From Wukongarchaeum sp048886645 (GTDB lineage: Archaea > Asgardarchaeota > Wukongarchaeia > Wukongarchaeales > Wukongarchaeaceae), in the NCBI GenBank assembly GCA_048886645.1, contig JBHLKN010000014.1:1-32207 (forward strand): 32,207 nucleotides of DNA. Reading direction: 5' to 3'. Positions 15,777-24,665 of the stretch are shown here, one piece after another. Made by a program: the position numbers and the translations under genes. The notes under the pieces were generated by a model. It was not told the DNA's origin. It saw only the letters and a program-made list of their open reading frames with translations, and did not search any database. How positions within the stretch are numbered: the stretch's first letter is position 1; the number at the start of each line of letters is the position of its first letter.

Positions 15777-16433
15777 TTAGGGGACTATTTTTGTTCCGAA
15801 AGTTTCTCTTTCGAATACTAATTTCTCTAATCTTTTAGGATATCTTCCGTTCACTATCCAACATTCAACCTGATATTCTTTAATTAAAATGGGCAGCACT
15901 TCATCTACGCACGATTTCCCTAAACCCGAAAGTTCCTCGCTTCGAATCTCCTTATACACATTACCTTCGGTATCAATTATACCATCTACATCTTTTACTA
16001 ACACTAATAGACCTGCTCCCAGTTGATGGGCAACATATGCTGCAATAGAATCGCTTGTAACCCGCCAAGAATGCTCTAAAGAGTCCTTTTCCTTCATCAG
16101 ATTAAAGGGCGCAAGAATTACAGGCTTATCTCTAGAAGGAGTCTCTTCTAAAGTGTATATTATTTTTGATCCTTCAATCATGTCTTTAAGTAGAAACGCA
16201 TAAGTATCCATGGCAAGTAAAGCCATCCAATGTGCTGTATCATCTGAAAATTTAATCTTTTTTTGTAGATCACGAATAGTGTTTGCAAAAATCCCTCCTC
16301 CAGGTACTACCAAAACTTTAGCGGTCTCTGATATTTTTGATAAAGTTTTACAAAAAATTTTAAGCTCTTCAAAATAGTTAAGAAGACTTCCCCCTATCTT
16401 TAAAACAATAAATCTTTTTCTCATATTTCTCAA
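15777..16433 (-). CDS. mfnE: [5-(aminomethyl)furan-3-yl]methyl phosphate kinase
   Basis: MfnE belongs to the amino acid kinase family and turns the aminomethylfuran phosphate into its diphosphate before coupling to tyramine. The 218-residue protein has KIGGSLLN near 12-19, VVPGGGIFA near 42-50, ITSDSIAA-like VTSDSIAAYVAHQLGAGLLVLVKDVDGI in the middle and a closing GTKIVP. The start TTG 16433 has GAGGGG at good spacing, whereas ATG 16424 is too far from it. It lies 22 bp after mfnF, with which it forms an operon, and ends next to mfnB on the other strand. The context makes the pathway call firm, since the kinase family alone is broad. Confidence 0.9.
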   Translation of the reverse strand: MRNMRKRFIVLKIGGSLLNYFEELKIFCKTLSKISETAKVLVVPGGGIFANTIRDLQKKIKFSDDTAHWMALLAMDTYAFLLKDMIEGSKIIYTLEETPSRDKPVILAPFNLMKEKDSLEHSWRVTSDSIAAYVAHQLGAGLLVLVKDVDGIIDTEGNVYKEIRSEELSGLGKSCVDEVLPILIKEYQVECWIVNGRYPKRLEKLVFERETFGTKIVP

Positions 16434-16455
16434 ATTTTCGCCCCTCTTTATCCGC

Positions 16456-17526
16456 TTATTTCTTCAGTAGTTCTCCAAGCATGCAAGCTACTGCTACGCT
16501 AGTAGAAACCACGTTTGTATCTTTTTTGATAAAGTTTGAAAAATCATATAGTTCTTTTAAACCAAGGCGTTTAGCCGCTTCTTTACCCAAAAACTCCCCC
16601 CCAGAACCCGTAAAAACTATTTTAGGGGAATTTCCTAAAACATCTTTATTTTCTTCTATTACTTGTTTTAATCCTTCAATTATTTGTTGAAGTTGTTTTT
16701 CATAAATAAAACGCGCTATGTTAACTATCTGATTCCTGCTTAGCATCTCTTTATCTGCGCAAACAACTCGTGCAATTCTTGTAAGAGCAGAATCAAAACT
16801 CGGTTTTTTTCCATTAGGAGTATCAACGTTATAATCTCTAACTTCTATATTTCCAAGCACAAGGTGTATATCCCCCGTAATCGCAAAAAGCTCTGAAGAC
16901 GCCCTGCACTCCCCCCAAGGCGTAGGTACTTTTTGCACAATGGAAGTAACATTAGTCCTCAAAACTCCTGTATAAATAAGCTCTCCTCGCGCTAATCTTT
17001 CAGGATCAGTCCTACCTTTAGAAAAAGGCTTACCTTCAACTATTGATACTAAATCTGTAGTCGTACTACCCACATCAACCATTATACAGTCTGGAAAACG
17101 GCTTCCTATCAAAAAAGCCGTACCTATCCAATTAGTAGCAGCTCCTTTAAAAGGATCCTTTAAAAGCTCCTTTAGGGAAACCATTTTCCCATCAACTGTG
17201 AGGAAAAACACCCTCTCTTCTCCAAAAACTTCACAAACTCTCCTAGCAATCCATAAAACTCCCTCCCTTTTTGTTTGAAAGCAATCAGAAAGCTCAGCAG
17301 TCATAGTTACTCCCAACCCCTTCCATTCTTCCTTTAACTCAATCTCTCTCCGAATGTTTTCTAAAAAATCTCTAAATAATGGCTTCTTGATCCAAAAAGG
17401 AAAATACCACAATCCACTGTAAAAAACATCAAAATCTTGCCATCCATTAAAACTAACAAAAGACATTTTAACGTTCGCTCCCCCAACATCCAATCCCAAA
17501 ACCCTAATAGCACCCAAAAACCTCAC
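16456..17526 (-). CDS. mfnF: Methanofuran-synthesis protein MfnF (condenses aminofuran with tyramine unit)
   Basis: MfnF joins the aminomethylfuran diphosphate made by MfnE to gamma-glutamyl-tyramine. It is an ASKHA/hydantoinase-fold protein; VLGLDVGGANVKMSF near the start and MVDVGSTTTDLVSI near 149-162 are the two nucleotide-binding turns, and IVFTGSGGEFLGKEA near 303-317 is the third. The length, 356 residues, is normal for the family. The start is uncertain: GTG 17526, TTG 17517 (right behind AGGTGAGG) or TTG 17499. A TATA-like TTTTTATATA lies just upstream. mfnE follows after 22 bp. Confidence 0.9.
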   Translation of the reverse strand: MRFLGAIRVLGLDVGGANVKMSFVSFNGWQDFDVFYSGLWYFPFWIKKPLFRDFLENIRREIELKEEWKGLGVTMTAELSDCFQTKREGVLWIARRVCEVFGEERVFFLTVDGKMVSLKELLKDPFKGAATNWIGTAFLIGSRFPDCIMVDVGSTTTDLVSIVEGKPFSKGRTDPERLARGELIYTGVLRTNVTSIVQKVPTPWGECRASSELFAITGDIHLVLGNIEVRDYNVDTPNGKKPSFDSALTRIARVVCADKEMLSRNQIVNIARFIYEKQLQQIIEGLKQVIEENKDVLGNSPKIVFTGSGGEFLGKEAAKRLGLKELYDFSNFIKKDTNVVSTSVAVACMLGELLKK

Positions 17527-17640
17527 CTATATAAAAACAAAACTCTCATAAGCCTTAAAAAAATAAAATATCAAAATACCCACACCTATCAAATTTTTTA
17601 TAACTTCTCTATAAAATTTTAAAATTGTGAGTGAATTTTC

Positions 17641-18174
17641 GTGGCCAGAAGAAAAGGTTTCGCGGTTTGGATTACCGGTATACCTGCCTCGGGGAAATCA
17701 ACCATCGCAAAAGTCTTAAAGAAAGCCCTTTTACGGAGGAAAATCCATACTCAAATCCTTGATTCAGACTTCATTCGTAAAATTATAACTCCTAACCCTA
17801 AGTATACGGAAAGAGAAAGAGATTTTTTTTATAATGTGTTAGCGTGGATAGGAAAACTTCTAGTGGACAACCGTGTAAACATAATTTTTGCAGCTACCGC
17901 CCATAAAAGGATTTATAGGGATAAAGCAAGAAAATGGATAAAAAAGTTTCTCGAAGTATATTGTGATTGTCCCCTTGAAGTATGCATGAAACGTGACCCC
18001 AAAAACCTATTTAAAATGGCCTTAAAAGGAAAAATAAGCGACCTGCCAGGCCTCCAAACACCTTTCGAAAAACCCACAAAATATCACCTAAGGATTGAAA
18101 CCCACGAACAAACCCCTGAAAAAAATGTCACAATGATAATCAAAGAACTAAAACGTTTAAAATACATATACTAA
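17641..18174 (+). CDS. cysC: Adenylyl-sulfate-kinase-like P-loop kinase
   Basis: A 177-residue P-loop kinase most like APS kinase, which makes PAPS from adenylyl sulfate. The Walker A GIPASGKST is at 13-21, followed by LDSDFIRK, the sensor ERERDFFYNVLAWIGKLL, EVYCDCPLEVCMKRDPKNL (the family's RDP-K segment) and GLQTPFEKP near the C-terminal lid. Start is GTG 17641; its ribosome site is weak (GTGAG upstream). No sulfate adenylyltransferase lies here, so the substrate could be another small alcohol; the symbol should be read as family, not proven function. Its neighbour on the left, mfnF, is divergent. Confidence 0.8.
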   Translation: MARRKGFAVWITGIPASGKSTIAKVLKKALLRRKIHTQILDSDFIRKIITPNPKYTERERDFFYNVLAWIGKLLVDNRVNIIFAATAHKRIYRDKARKWIKKFLEVYCDCPLEVCMKRDPKNLFKMALKGKISDLPGLQTPFEKPTKYHLRIETHEQTPEKNVTMIIKELKRLKYIY

Positions 18175-18229
18175 AAATACATTAATACTAAAACATTTAC
18201 ATCCAAATACACGTTCAAGAGTGTTTTTA

Positions 18230-20152
18230 ATGAGCTACAACGAAAATCAAAATGCCTCAAATTCCCAAGAGAAAAAAGGCCCCTCTTTGTCTTTAAAATT
18301 GCTCACAGATCTAACTAAAGATAAGGATTCAGATGTCCGCGCCACAGCTATCAATGTATTAGGCCGTCTTTTAAGGATCCACACTACGCTGTTGGCTGCC
18401 GGTGAATCCATCCTATTTGAAGCAATAAAAGATAAGGCAGAAGATGTGCGAAGAAACGCGGTTTACACTCTTGCCGAACTTATCATACTGAGACCAGAAT
18501 TGAGTGAAGCTGCCCTTGAGCAACTCTTGGAAATTACTTTAAAGGATGAGAAAGAAAACGTCAGAATTGCAGCAGTTGACTCAATGATCGAGGTAATAAA
18601 ACAGAGTGATAAAGGTCAGGAAATTTTTGAAAAAGTTATCAAAGAACTTAGAAAAACTGGTGAAGAAAAACATGAAAACATACGTCAAACTGGTTTTTAT
18701 GCGATACTTGAAATAGCAAAAATAAAAAAAGAGGGTATCAAACCCTTATTATTGCCTTTCATCCAAAAAGCAGTCTCGGATAAAAGCCCAAAAATTAGAA
18801 ATATAGGACTTTACGCGGTTATTGAGGAAATAAGAGAAAGACCCCAGCTTATTCAAGAAAAACTTTTATCACAAATTTTTGACATTGCAGTGAATGATAA
18901 TGATCCATGGGCAAAAAGTAACGCGTTATACGCTCTCAGAAAACTTATAATCAATTATCCGGAGTTAGTGGAAAACACCTTAAAACCTGCTTTAAATACT
19001 CTCGTAAGTTTAAAAGAAAAAAACAATATATTGCGGCAATCAATCATAAGCGCCGTAAGCGAGCTTGCAACCATAAGTCCAGGATCGATTGATTCTGTTT
19101 TTTTAGACTATATCGAAGAAGCCTTAAATGATAAAAACTCAGAAATTCGAAAAACTGCCTACAATGCTGCAAAAGTCCTAATTTGTACAAAAACTAATCA
19201 TGCGGAAACAAAATTTTTACCAATTCTTTTCCAAGCTATAGAGGGGAGAGAGTCGGATCAAAAAGCAAGAATTGAGGTTTTAAATGCCTTTACAGAAATA
19301 ATAAAAGAGGAATCAGATGTTGAAGAAAAGCTTCTTCCAATACTAAAAGGGCAAGCACTAAAAGGGAAAGCAAGCTCAACAAAAACAAGCGCAGTATATG
19401 CTCTCGTAAAACTTAGTATCATCAATTCATGGTTAGTCGAAAACTTTATCCTTCCGATACTTTTAGCCCATATTACTAAAGATGAAGATGAAGAAGTAAG
19501 AGCAAACTCTGTCAAAATAATAGTTGAAATCGCAAAAAACAGGCCAGAAATAATCGAAAAGACCCTTTTACCTCTTGCCACGCAAGAAGCCACAAAAGAT
19601 CCAAGTTCCCAAGTACGTAAAGCTGCTATAGAGACCATTGGTGAGCTAATAAAAATCTCTCCTTCCCTATCTAAACTAAAACTTTTACACGTTATCTTTG
19701 TACAGGCAATGGGCGACGGAGAAGAACAAGTGCGAGAAAGCGCTTATAACTCCCTGAAAGAATATTTAAACGCCAATCCCTCCCTCATAAAATCTACACT
19801 ACCCATCTTCGAAACCACCTTAAAAGAAGAACCATCTCCCTCCGTCAGAATCAGTGCCCTTAATGCCCTTATAGCCCTTGTAAAATCAAAAGCCCTTCCT
19901 GCAGACATGATAGAACCCCCCCTTATCGAAATAATAAAATCAAAAGCCGAAAAAGAAAAAAATGAAGACGAAAAAGCCCACGCAATTAAACTCATAGGAA
20001 CAATTACCCCCCTTGTTACAATAGTTGAAAAAGAAGACCTTACTTCTCTTTTAATAGAAAAAATACAAGATAAAAGTAGTCTAATACGAAAAACAACCCT
20101 ACTAGAACTAGTAAAACTAATAACCCCCTCCTATAAAGTAAAAAATTATTAA
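18230..20152 (+). CDS. HEAT-repeat protein
   Basis: A 640-residue all-helical repeat protein. Its modules of about 40 residues share D.(D/S)..VR..A(I/V)..L..L or similar: KDKDSDVRATAINVLGRLL, KAEDVRRNAVYTLAELI, KENVRIAAVDSMIEVI, EEVRANSVKIIVEIA, SSQVRKAAIETIGELI, and EEQVRESAYNSLKEYL. Such solenoids are protein-binding scaffolds; no catalytic domain or membrane helix is present, so partner and role are unknown. ATG 18230 is taken as the start; GTG 18221 is possible. It lies on the ATPase strand, but an HtrA pseudogene separates it from atpI. The 3' 400 bp are strongly A/C-rich. Confidence 0.9.
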   Translation: MSYNENQNASNSQEKKGPSLSLKLLTDLTKDKDSDVRATAINVLGRLLRIHTTLLAAGESILFEAIKDKAEDVRRNAVYTLAELIILRPELSEAALEQLLEITLKDEKENVRIAAVDSMIEVIKQSDKGQEIFEKVIKELRKTGEEKHENIRQTGFYAILEIAKIKKEGIKPLLLPFIQKAVSDKSPKIRNIGLYAVIEEIRERPQLIQEKLLSQIFDIAVNDNDPWAKSNALYALRKLIINYPELVENTLKPALNTLVSLKEKNNILRQSIISAVSELATISPGSIDSVFLDYIEEALNDKNSEIRKTAYNAAKVLICTKTNHAETKFLPILFQAIEGRESDQKARIEVLNAFTEIIKEESDVEEKLLPILKGQALKGKASSTKTSAVYALVKLSIINSWLVENFILPILLAHITKDEDEEVRANSVKIIVEIAKNRPEIIEKTLLPLATQEATKDPSSQVRKAAIETIGELIKISPSLSKLKLLHVIFVQAMGDGEEQVRESAYNSLKEYLNANPSLIKSTLPIFETTLKEEPSPSVRISALNALIALVKSKALPADMIEPPLIEIIKSKAEKEKNEDEKAHAIKLIGTITPLVTIVEKEDLTSLLIEKIQDKSSLIRKTTLLELVKLITPSYKVKNY

Positions 20153-20218
20153 ATAAAACTTCACCGTTTCTAACTAAAATTTGAAAATATTATCAAAAAC
20201 ATGAAAGACGGTTAAAAA

Positions 20219-20568
20219 ATGTTTTTCGATGAAACAAAAATCTTTGAAGCCATAGAAAAAATAAGCAAAAGCGTTGTAAACATAAACACTCTAAAAATGA
20301 CCCCCCAACGCCACGGATACGCCTACCATGTTGTACCAACTACAGGCATAGGGTCTGGCCTAATATTAAACCTGAAGGCCACAAAATAACAACCGCCCAC
20401 GAGATAAAAAACGGCCAAAATTTTGACATCTTTCTTACAAACGGAGAAAAATATGAGAGATATTGTTAAGAAGATATCTAAAAAAAGAATAGGCGAAGAA
20501 ATAGAAATCACCGCCTTAAAAGAGAAGGAAAAAGATACCTAAAAGCAAGGCTTAAAGAAGCTCCATAA
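20219..20568 (+). pseudogene. Remnant of an HtrA/DegP-like serine protease with PDZ domain
   Basis: Three frames of this 350-bp piece together spell parts of one HtrA-like protein. From ATG 20219 it reads FEAIEKISKSVVNINTL and TTGIGSGLILNL, the first protease strands, then hits TAA at 20387. One base earlier or later, the frame continues PEGHKITTAHEIKNGQ and FDIFLTNGEKYE, which includes the likely catalytic His in TAHEI. One C lost in AACCCT would explain the shift. The catalytic Asp and Ser parts are missing. Near the end it reads KKRIGEEIEITALKE and, after another shift, GKRYLKARLKEAP and a stop, the usual end of a PDZ domain. So the middle has been deleted and the frame broken at least twice. 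It cannot code a working protease. Confidence 0.85.
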
Positions 20569-20781
20569 CCTCCTAAACCTTAAACCCATAGTTTTTTAAA
20601 TTTTAACACCAAAGAGTAAAATTACCCATAATATTGATACAAAAAATTAAAATACTTGTTTAAAAAATCTTGATCTTTGATTAAAATGTTTTAGCTGACT
20701 AAAATGTCTTAACTCGAAAAAATTATGTTCTAAATACTTTGAAAATTTCTTTTAAAAAGTTATAACAGGAGTTCGCGGAAA

Positions 20782-22932
20782 TTGACGCTTATACCAGAAC
20801 AAATGGTTATACTTAAAGGTACATTTCCAAAATTATACGAAAGCGCCGTAATCTCAAATTTGCAAAAACTTGGCCTTACAGAATTCATAGACGTAGAAGC
20901 AAAGGCGCACACAAGCGTACGCAAACTTACAGAAGAACGGAGAAAAGTCTATGAAGCCCGTGAAAGGCTTTCTTATGTCATTCGAACGTTACGTGCAAAT
21001 TACGAAGATTCACAATTTTCCCGAGGAGGACGAGTTAGACTCGAAGGAGATTCTTTAGAAACAACGCTAAAATTTGCAGAAGAAGTCTTGAAAAAGCATG
21101 AAGAAATCGCAAAACGCTTAGACAAAGAAATTGGCGAAGCAAAGAGAATTCTTGAGGATATAGGCAAAGCTGAAGAAGTTTTTGGGCAAGTACACTCCTC
21201 AGAGCTTGCTATGATGATGCTTGGTAGGCAACATAACGTGAAATTAAACCAACCAAGCTATGAAAGTGAAGGAGAATACATCACCGCTTCTGTAGGAATA
21301 GTAGACGGTAGCTTAGCACAGCGATTGGAATGGAGCTTAAAAGAGGCAACTGATAACAGATGCTATATAGAAATTGCTGAACTTGACGAGTTAAATAGTG
21401 TGATCTTAGTAACTCACCTAAGATCTGAAGTAGAGAAAGTGAAACCAGTTCTCCGGGAACATGCTTTTAAAGAACTTGAACTACCTCCTAGCCTTAGAAT
21501 AAACCTTGAAGAAGTTCCCTTAGAAACTTTAAGAAACGAAAGAGAAAACCTGGAGCAAAAACTAGAGGTCTTAGAAAAGGAAAGGAAAGAATACTGGGAA
21601 CAAAACGGAAAAGAACTCTTAGCAGCACAAGAAGTTGTAGAAATAGAGGTAGAACGTCTCGCCGTAAGCCTAATATTCCGCGAAACAGAATACTCACTCA
21701 CTTTCTGGGCATGGACTCCGAAAAGTAAAGTAGATTATCTCCAAAAAGTCCTAAAAGAAGTAACTGGCGGAAAAATAATAATGGAAGCCACAGTCCCCAC
21801 ATTCGAAAAGAAACATTTCCCCACCTATTTACCCTCAAGAAAAGTCTCAGAACCCTTCCAAAACATAACAAACAGTTACGGCTTACCTGGATACAAGGAG
21901 TATAATCCTACACCAATAATGCTATTCACTTTCCCGCTAATCTTCGGCTTAATGTTTGCCGACATAGGACACGGAATAATACTCATAGCAATTGGAATAT
22001 ATGCCACAAGACTCAGAAGACGAGGGTACCAGGGCGGAGAATTCGCAAACTACATAGTACAAGCCGGAGAACTAATACTCCTATGCGGGATATCCGCAGT
22101 AACGTTTGGATTAGTTTTTGGAAGCGTATTCGGTCGAGAAGACGTAATACACGCCTTATGGTTCAGCCCATTCGAAGGCCTAGCAATAGTACCCGGTGCT
22201 GAGGCAAATGGAGGAGAACATTATGTGGATATTTTCTCCTTTAAATTAGATCCTGTGATGGCCTTCTTAGTTATGAGCTTCATAGTAGGCATAATACACA
22301 TATCAAGCGGTTTAATGATAAGCTTCATAAGCGCTATAAGAAACCAAGAACACTTCGAACACAAAGCTTTACCATTCTTCTTGTTATGGGCCTATATAGG
22401 CGGAGTCAGTCTCGTATGGAGATATGGAACTCAATTCGGAGATTGGGGAGCACCACTGGAACCAATACCCGGAGCACAATTTTTATATCTCGTTATACTA
22501 CCACTAGTCATACTTTCAGCTATATTTGCAAAACACGGCGTAGACGGCATAATGGAGGTCTTAGAACGCGTTTTAGCTCTTCTATCAAACACTATAAGTT
22601 ACGCGCGAATACTCGCCCTACTAATGGTACACGGAGTTTTAACACAACTTTTCAACGCCCTCGGAGAAGGCATGGGAGAAGCAATTGGAATCGGTGAGAT
22701 CGGGGGATTATACATTGGCATAATCATAGGATGCTTAATAGTAATTCCCTTAGAAGGTCTGTTAAGCTTCATTCACACCCTCAGGTTACACTACGTAGAA
22801 TGGTTTAGTAAATGGTACTTCGGTGAAGGACACGAGTTCGAACCCTTCGTCTACGAGCGAATATACACAGAAGTTTCAGAAATCGCCGTTAAACCAGTTG
22901 CAGCCCCTGCTATTACGGTAACCGCCGCTTAA
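20782..22932 (+). CDS. atpI: A-type ATP synthase subunit I/a, copy 1
   Basis: Subunit I (a) anchors the peripheral stalks and forms the half-channels for ion flow at the rotor. The 716-residue protein has a coiled cytosolic domain (about 1-360) and a membrane domain from about 375 to 680 with some seven to eight helices. The essential Arg is R609 in NTISYARILALLM; a second conserved Arg, R668, is in HTLRLHYVEWFSKWYF. FGLMFADIGHGIIL opens the membrane part. Start is TTG 20782 with AGGAG about 10 nt upstream. atpC and atpK follow on the same strand. Copy 2 (25629) is only distantly similar, for example SYARILALLM against SYIRLFALNL, so these are old paralogues. Confidence 0.95.
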   Translation: MTLIPEQMVILKGTFPKLYESAVISNLQKLGLTEFIDVEAKAHTSVRKLTEERRKVYEARERLSYVIRTLRANYEDSQFSRGGRVRLEGDSLETTLKFAEEVLKKHEEIAKRLDKEIGEAKRILEDIGKAEEVFGQVHSSELAMMMLGRQHNVKLNQPSYESEGEYITASVGIVDGSLAQRLEWSLKEATDNRCYIEIAELDELNSVILVTHLRSEVEKVKPVLREHAFKELELPPSLRINLEEVPLETLRNERENLEQKLEVLEKERKEYWEQNGKELLAAQEVVEIEVERLAVSLIFRETEYSLTFWAWTPKSKVDYLQKVLKEVTGGKIIMEATVPTFEKKHFPTYLPSRKVSEPFQNITNSYGLPGYKEYNPTPIMLFTFPLIFGLMFADIGHGIILIAIGIYATRLRRRGYQGGEFANYIVQAGELILLCGISAVTFGLVFGSVFGREDVIHALWFSPFEGLAIVPGAEANGGEHYVDIFSFKLDPVMAFLVMSFIVGIIHISSGLMISFISAIRNQEHFEHKALPFFLLWAYIGGVSLVWRYGTQFGDWGAPLEPIPGAQFLYLVILPLVILSAIFAKHGVDGIMEVLERVLALLSNTISYARILALLMVHGVLTQLFNALGEGMGEAIGIGEIGGLYIGIIIGCLIVIPLEGLLSFIHTLRLHYVEWFSKWYFGEGHEFEPFVYERIYTEVSEIAVKPVAAPAITVTAA

Positions 22933-22978
22933 ACCTTTTTCACTCTTTAATTGAAGAATACTTTTATGTATGTTGTTT

Positions 22979-22983
22979 GGAGG
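22979..22983 (+). promoter_or_regulatory. Ribosome binding site that fixes the atpC copy 1 start
   Basis: A perfect GGAGG nine nt before ATG 22993. It places the start 14 codons inside the longest open frame, which begins with TTG 22951 and has no such site. Confidence 0.7.
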
Positions 22984-22992
22984 CTTGAATTT

Positions 22993-24069
22993 ATGGCAAC
23001 ATGGGCATATCCCTACATATATGCACGGGCAAGAGGAATTCTAAGCAGGATGCTTTCACCAAGCCAAGTTGAAGACATCCTCAGAAGTGATGTCACCACA
23101 TTCTTACAACTATTACTAAACACAAGTTATAACAACGTTGCAGCAAGTTTTTCCGGGGACAAGTCAGAGTTCTCAATAGTAGATTTTGAACACGCCGCTA
23201 GAACGGAAATGATCAACAGGCTCGAAACTATCACCACGTGTATCCCCCCCGACGTTATGCGGTTGGTAAACCTAGAGTTCAAAAAATTTGAAGCACTAAA
23301 CATTAAACAAGGGTTAAGAATCCTTCACCTCGTTGAAACTGAGGGAGAAGAAGTCCCAGAAGAACTAAAGAAGTTGTTCACGCCCGTATTCTATCCTCCA
23401 GAATATTATGAACGCTTCTTAGAGTTAGGATCAATTGCAAGAGCTATCGAAATAATAAGAGATACGAGGTTAAGAAACACGCTTCTAGAAGTCTACGAAG
23501 ATTACAAACGCATGAAAGAATATTCCATTATGGAGGCTGTAATTGACACGGTTATCTACGGCGATCTAAGAAATATGGTAAAATACTGGGGCGTTGGTTC
23601 TGGGGCAGGTGGTGCAGACCGGTTCCAAATATATCGTTTAGTAAGCGAAGAAATCGACCTAGTAAATATGAGTATAATAATGCGATGTCTCCTTACTGGC
23701 ATGGATTTCTCAGACTATTTAATTCCAGCAAATTTTGCCTTAGGTGATGACTTTTGTTCAATACTTGCCACAGAAACAGTAACCGAACTCCTAACCATAC
23801 TGTCAAGAACCCCATATCGCCACATAGTAGAGCAAATTGCCTCAGGTAACGAACGTGATGGCCTATATGAGTTCGAACTACTAAGTAAACGCTATATCGC
23901 AAAGAAGGTCAAAAGCTCGTTCCAAATGTCCCCATTATCAATCGCCTGCGTTTACGGTTTCCTAGAACTATCGCTTTATGAAATCAAAGATATCATGACA
24001 CTATTCGTTGGCAAGGTTAATAACTTAGATCCTGAAGTCATCAAGTCTAACCTAATACTGCTCGGTTAG
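22993..24069 (+). CDS. atpC: A-type ATP synthase subunit C/d, copy 1
   Basis: Subunit C is the funnel that sits on the rotor K ring and joins it to the central stalk. The 358-residue, mostly helical protein shows the AC39 family traits: WAYPYIYARARGILSRMLS at the front, NIKQGLRILHLVETEG, LRNTLLEVYEDYKRMKEYSIMEAVIDTVIYGDL and PLSIACVYGFLELSLYEIKDIMTLFVG at the end. GGAGG at 22979-22983 fixes ATG 22993. It follows atpI by 60 bp and precedes atpK. The order I-C-K differs from the usual archaeal H-I-K-E-C-F-A-B-D run, and none of the other subunits is nearby. Confidence 0.93.
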   Translation: MATWAYPYIYARARGILSRMLSPSQVEDILRSDVTTFLQLLLNTSYNNVAASFSGDKSEFSIVDFEHAARTEMINRLETITTCIPPDVMRLVNLEFKKFEALNIKQGLRILHLVETEGEEVPEELKKLFTPVFYPPEYYERFLELGSIARAIEIIRDTRLRNTLLEVYEDYKRMKEYSIMEAVIDTVIYGDLRNMVKYWGVGSGAGGADRFQIYRLVSEEIDLVNMSIIMRCLLTGMDFSDYLIPANFALGDDFCSILATETVTELLTILSRTPYRHIVEQIASGNERDGLYEFELLSKRYIAKKVKSSFQMSPLSIACVYGFLELSLYEIKDIMTLFVGKVNNLDPEVIKSNLILLG

Positions 24070-24196
24070 ATGGAAGATGAAACATCACTAAAAGCTAAAC
24101 TAAATAAAAAGTGTTAAAAACCAGAAAAAAGAAAAAAATAGTTTTTTTAAAAAAACTGTATGCAAGGGATAAATGAAAAATAAGAGGTGTAAAAGC

Positions 24197-24529
24197 ATGA
24201 AAATCAAAAACTGGATGAAATTTGTGTTGTTTCTCTGGTGCGTAACCCTTCTTGTTCTTATGATCACATTAGCGGTACACGGCCAAGAAGCAACAACTGA
24301 ATTAACAAACCAGGGTGACCTAGCTATTGGTGCAGGTTTGGCCATAGGCCTTGCTGGTCTAGGTGCTGGTGTCGGAATGGGTAATGCTTCTGCTGCGGCA
24401 ATCGGTGCTATAACAGAAAAGCCAGAGGTTTTCGGTAAATCCATGATCTTCATCGTTATGATGGAAGCTATCGCTATTTACGGTCTAGTTATCGCTATCC
24501 TGCTGTTCGGTACAATTAGTATCGAGTAA
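24197..24529 (+). CDS. atpK: A-type ATP synthase proteolipid subunit K/c, copy 1 (altered C-terminus)
   Basis: The rotor ring proteolipid. A signal-like N-terminus (MKIKNWMKFVLFLWCVTLLVLM... to about residue 30) is followed by a single hairpin: helix 1 with the GAGLAIGLAGLGAGVGMGNASAAAIG glycine pattern (46-70) and helix 2 IFIVMMEAIAIYGLVIAILLFG with the ion-binding Glu90. ATG 24197 is chosen because AGAGGTG lies 7 nt upstream; ATG 24173 also is in frame. The gene has been changed at its end: a tandem duplication starts in it, so the last residues are now TISIE instead of the NM found at the end of the second copy. The shift is after the last helix, so function may be kept. Confidence 0.9.
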   Translation: MKIKNWMKFVLFLWCVTLLVLMITLAVHGQEATTELTNQGDLAIGAGLAIGLAGLGAGVGMGNASAAAIGAITEKPEVFGKSMIFIVMMEAIAIYGLVIAILLFGTISIE

Positions 24530-24657
24530 TGCTTCTGCTGCGGCAATCGGTGCTATAACAGAAAAGCCAGAGGTTTTCGGTAAATCCATGATCTTCATCG
24601 TTATGATGGAAGCTATCGCTATTTACGGTCTAGTTATCGCTATCCTGCTGTTCGGTA
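24381..24657 (+). repeat. Exact 132-bp tandem duplication of the atpK 3' half
   Basis: Positions 24381-24512 recur at 24526-24657 with no mismatch. A 13-bp filler separates the copies, so the offset is 145 bp, not a multiple of three. The first copy lies in atpK and its frame stops at TAA 24527-24529, which belongs to the start of the second copy. Either a very recent event or an assembly join at a repeat. Confidence 0.95.
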
Positions 24658-24665
24658 ACATGTAA
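24526..24665 (+). pseudogene. Headless second copy of atpK 3' end
   Basis: In its own frame the copy reads NASAAAIGAITEKPEVFG, then SMIFIVMMEAIAIYGLVIA and ILLFGNM, ending at TAA 24663-24665. It has the second helix with Glu but no N-terminal helix, start codon or ribosome site, and is out of frame with atpK. The NM end is probably the native C-terminus. It is not expected to be translated by itself. Confidence 0.85.

Noticed and set aside
24525..24665. Ribosomal frameshift from atpK into the second copy
   Set aside because: It would join a third helix to the hairpin; no slippery sequence or stop-bypass signal is seen, and the copy is better read as a duplication product.
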